Source: Thermoplasmata archaeon
GTDB taxonomy: Archaea > Thermoplasmatota > Thermoplasmata > Thermoplasmatales > Thermoplasmataceae
Length of the DNA stretch: 6,293 nucleotides
Reading direction: 5' to 3'
Assembly (NCBI GenBank): GCA_021806355.1
Contig: JAJZXT010000161.1
Span: 1-6,293 of the forward strand
The translations under genes were made by a program, and so were the position numbers. Under the pieces are notes generated by a model. The model made no database searches. It saw only the letters and a list, made by a program, of their open reading frames with translations, and was not told where the DNA came from. Shown here one piece after another: positions 4,919 to 6,293 of the stretch; the first letter of the stretch is position 1; every line of letters begins with the position of its first letter.

Positions 4919-5704
4919 ATGCTTCAAGTAGACGGTATTAGTGTCAGATACGGGAGAAATAAGAGAAAAGCGGTTGATGGTGCCAATTTATCCATTGAAG
5001 GTGGGAAGGTTGCCATTGTGGGCCCCAACGGATGCGGAAAAACAACACTTATAAAGGCAATCGTCGGGTTGGCTCCCGTGGAATCTGGCAGTATTCTCCT
5101 CTTTGGGAGAAATATAAAGAATATAACCAATGAGTTGAGGGTCTCCACAAATCTTTCCGACGTTTACAGGTTGATGAGGATGTCAACCGGCGACACGATA
5201 AAACTCTATTCGGAGATCAAGGGAATCGATGCTGATCTAGTAATGAAAATGATTTCAGATTTCGAACTTGAAGAAACGCTGGATAAGATGCTCTATGAAT
5301 TGAGCACCGGGCAGCAGAAGCTTGTTTGCAACCTCTTATGCATAGCAACAGGATCAAAAATGATTCTTCTTGACGAACCTTTTGAGAATATAGATCAAAT
5401 GAGGAGAATCAAACTGACAAAGCTGTTGGTCGATTATCAATCGGAAATCCTTCTCAACACGCACGAATTCGATATTCTTGGCAAGCTCAACGGCTGGTCC
5501 CTTTACTTCATGCTGGAGGGGAAACTGTTTGGAAAATTTGAGGCAAACGATGTCAGGAATCTCTTCATCAATAGGGGCATTTCACCGAATAATCTGTCCG
5601 TGATGGAAACAAGCTATGGCACGTTTTCCATTACAAGAGGTGAGGGGGAAGTGTCGATATCTGCGGCAAGGAATTTCAATTCCCTCCTGAATGAGGTGGC
5701 TTGA
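4919..5704 (+). CDS. ABC transporter ATP-binding protein (ABC-2 exporter type)
   Basis: A 261-residue nucleotide-binding subunit that powers export through the adjacent permease at the inner face of the membrane. An A-loop tyrosine is at Tyr11. Walker A is GPNGCGKTT (35-43). The signature LSTGQ (128-132) is a variant of LSGGQ. Walker B is MILLDEP (148-154), with the catalytic Glu153, the D-loop reads ENID (156-159), and the H-switch histidine is His182 (NTHEFD). The usual Q-loop glutamine is not evident: the aligned stretch is VSTNLSDVY (75-83), with Asn78 in its place. The last 60 or so residues form a short C-terminal extension. It resembles the CcmA/drug-resistance ATPase group (COG1131) but is shorter than the ~300 residues common there. 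The ATG fits a leaderless start, and the stop overlaps the permease start as ATGA. The substrate is unknown. Confidence 0.94.
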   Translation: MLQVDGISVRYGRNKRKAVDGANLSIEGGKVAIVGPNGCGKTTLIKAIVGLAPVESGSILLFGRNIKNITNELRVSTNLSDVYRLMRMSTGDTIKLYSEIKGIDADLVMKMISDFELEETLDKMLYELSTGQQKLVCNLLCIATGSKMILLDEPFENIDQMRRIKLTKLLVDYQSEILLNTHEFDILGKLNGWSLYFMLEGKLFGKFEANDVRNLFINRGISPNNLSVMETSYGTFSITRGEGEVSISAARNFNSLLNEVA

Positions 5705-6293
5705 TGATAAGCAAGTACTTCCTCAAATCCCTGCTCAAAAACAAGAATATATGGGGGTGGGGAATCCTCTTCATGCTATTCTGGATATTCATGGGTGCCT
5801 TCGTCTTCGGAACAAATTTCCCTGACCAGAAGATATATTTCATCTATAATGCGTCAATATGGTTTGGATTGCTTGGATTGGTTTCCACAAGTACCATGGC
5901 TACAAGCGTTGCTTATTCCATTTACTACGGCAACTCTTCCCTTGCATATGGATTCAGGTTCACCACCCTAAAACCTTCGGGGTATATCACCAGCTTTGCC
6001 ATAAGTACTTCAATAATCGGCGGGATGCTTTCTGCATTCATGCTCCTCTTCACTTTTCTGCTGTTCAGCTATAAGAGTGGCTTCACGCTTACACCGGCCT
6101 TCCCGTATATGTCTATAATTATAGGATTTGCATCGGGTGCCTTCATGTTTCTTCTTGCCTCAATTATTATAGTTATTGTGAATAATTACCTTGGCCTGAG
6201 GAATGTTTCATTTGCGTCGTTTATACCTATGATACTCACCTATCTGTTCGGTTTTGCCCAGATAAATGCCGGTCTTCCCTCTTATGTGGTTTA
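5704..6293 (+). CDS. ABC-2-like transporter permease, N-terminal part (runs off right edge)
   Basis: The frame opens with ATG at 5704, overlapping the ATPase stop (ATGA), and stays open for 196 codons to the window end. The protein is very hydrophobic. Membrane segments are seen at about residues 16-37, 47-71, 95-122, 134-160 and 167-188, with a short basic cytoplasmic start (MISKYFLKSLLKNKN). This fits the first five helices of a six-helix ABC-2 type permease. No strong family motif is visible, so the assignment rests on topology and on tight coupling with the ATPase. GAGG with 7-base spacing inside the ATPase gene serves as ribosome binding site. The complex would be a two-gene exporter, with homodimers of each subunit likely. 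Confidence 0.83.
   Translation, partial: MISKYFLKSLLKNKNIWGWGILFMLFWIFMGAFVFGTNFPDQKIYFIYNASIWFGLLGLVSTSTMATSVAYSIYYGNSSLAYGFRFTTLKPSGYITSFAISTSIIGGMLSAFMLLFTFLLFSYKSGFTLTPAFPYMSIIIGFASGAFMFLLASIIIVIVNNYLGLRNVSFASFIPMILTYLFGFAQINAGLPSYVV

Noticed and set aside
5859..6074. Plus-strand 71-codon frame within the permease
   Set aside because: It is an out-of-frame shadow of the hydrophobic permease gene, which is coupled to the ATPase by ATGA overlap.

Overview
The window looks archaeal, most likely from the Thermoplasmata (Thermoplasmatales-like acidophiles), although no marker gene settles the taxon. The evidence is as follows. TATA boxes lie about 25 bases upstream of several starts, giving leaderless or very short-leader mRNAs. 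Genes inside operons instead carry GGTGATC/GAGGT-type ribosome binding sites. The tRNA-Glu has no encoded CCA. Codon use is rich in AGG, AGA and ATA. A secreted YVTN beta-propeller protein is also in keeping with this group.

Layout, left to right. At 1-514 (minus strand) is the N-terminal part of a secreted YVTN-repeat beta-propeller protein that runs off the left edge. At 576-758 (minus) is a small uncharacterised ORF with a plausible promoter. At 873-946 (minus) is tRNA-Glu(UUC) with its own TATA box. The 947-1125 gap holds two promoters back to back and an inverted-repeat cluster that may be the operator of the next gene. At 1126-3136 (plus) a MarR-family repressor and a 14-TM DHA2-type MFS exporter overlap and form a classic regulator/efflux pair. 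At 3188-3844 (plus) is a purine-type phosphoribosyltransferase (COG2236-like). It converges on, and overlaps by 6 bases with, a minus-strand carbamate kinase (3839-4771) that appears to start at TTG. The 4772-4918 gap is a divergent promoter region. From 4919 to the right edge (plus) an ABC ATPase and an ABC-2-like permease overlap by ATGA and form an export operon; the permease is cut by the window end.

Functionally the window is a set of short independent transcription units: cell-surface protein, tRNA, regulated drug or metabolite efflux, nucleobase salvage, carbamoyl phosphate/ATP metabolism, and an ABC exporter. I see no CRISPR array, insertion sequence, toxin-antitoxin pair or defence island. 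The most unusual signals are the inverted-repeat cluster before the MarR gene, the near-identical propeller units, the orphan small ORF, and the ABC ATPase lacking the canonical Q-loop glutamine.
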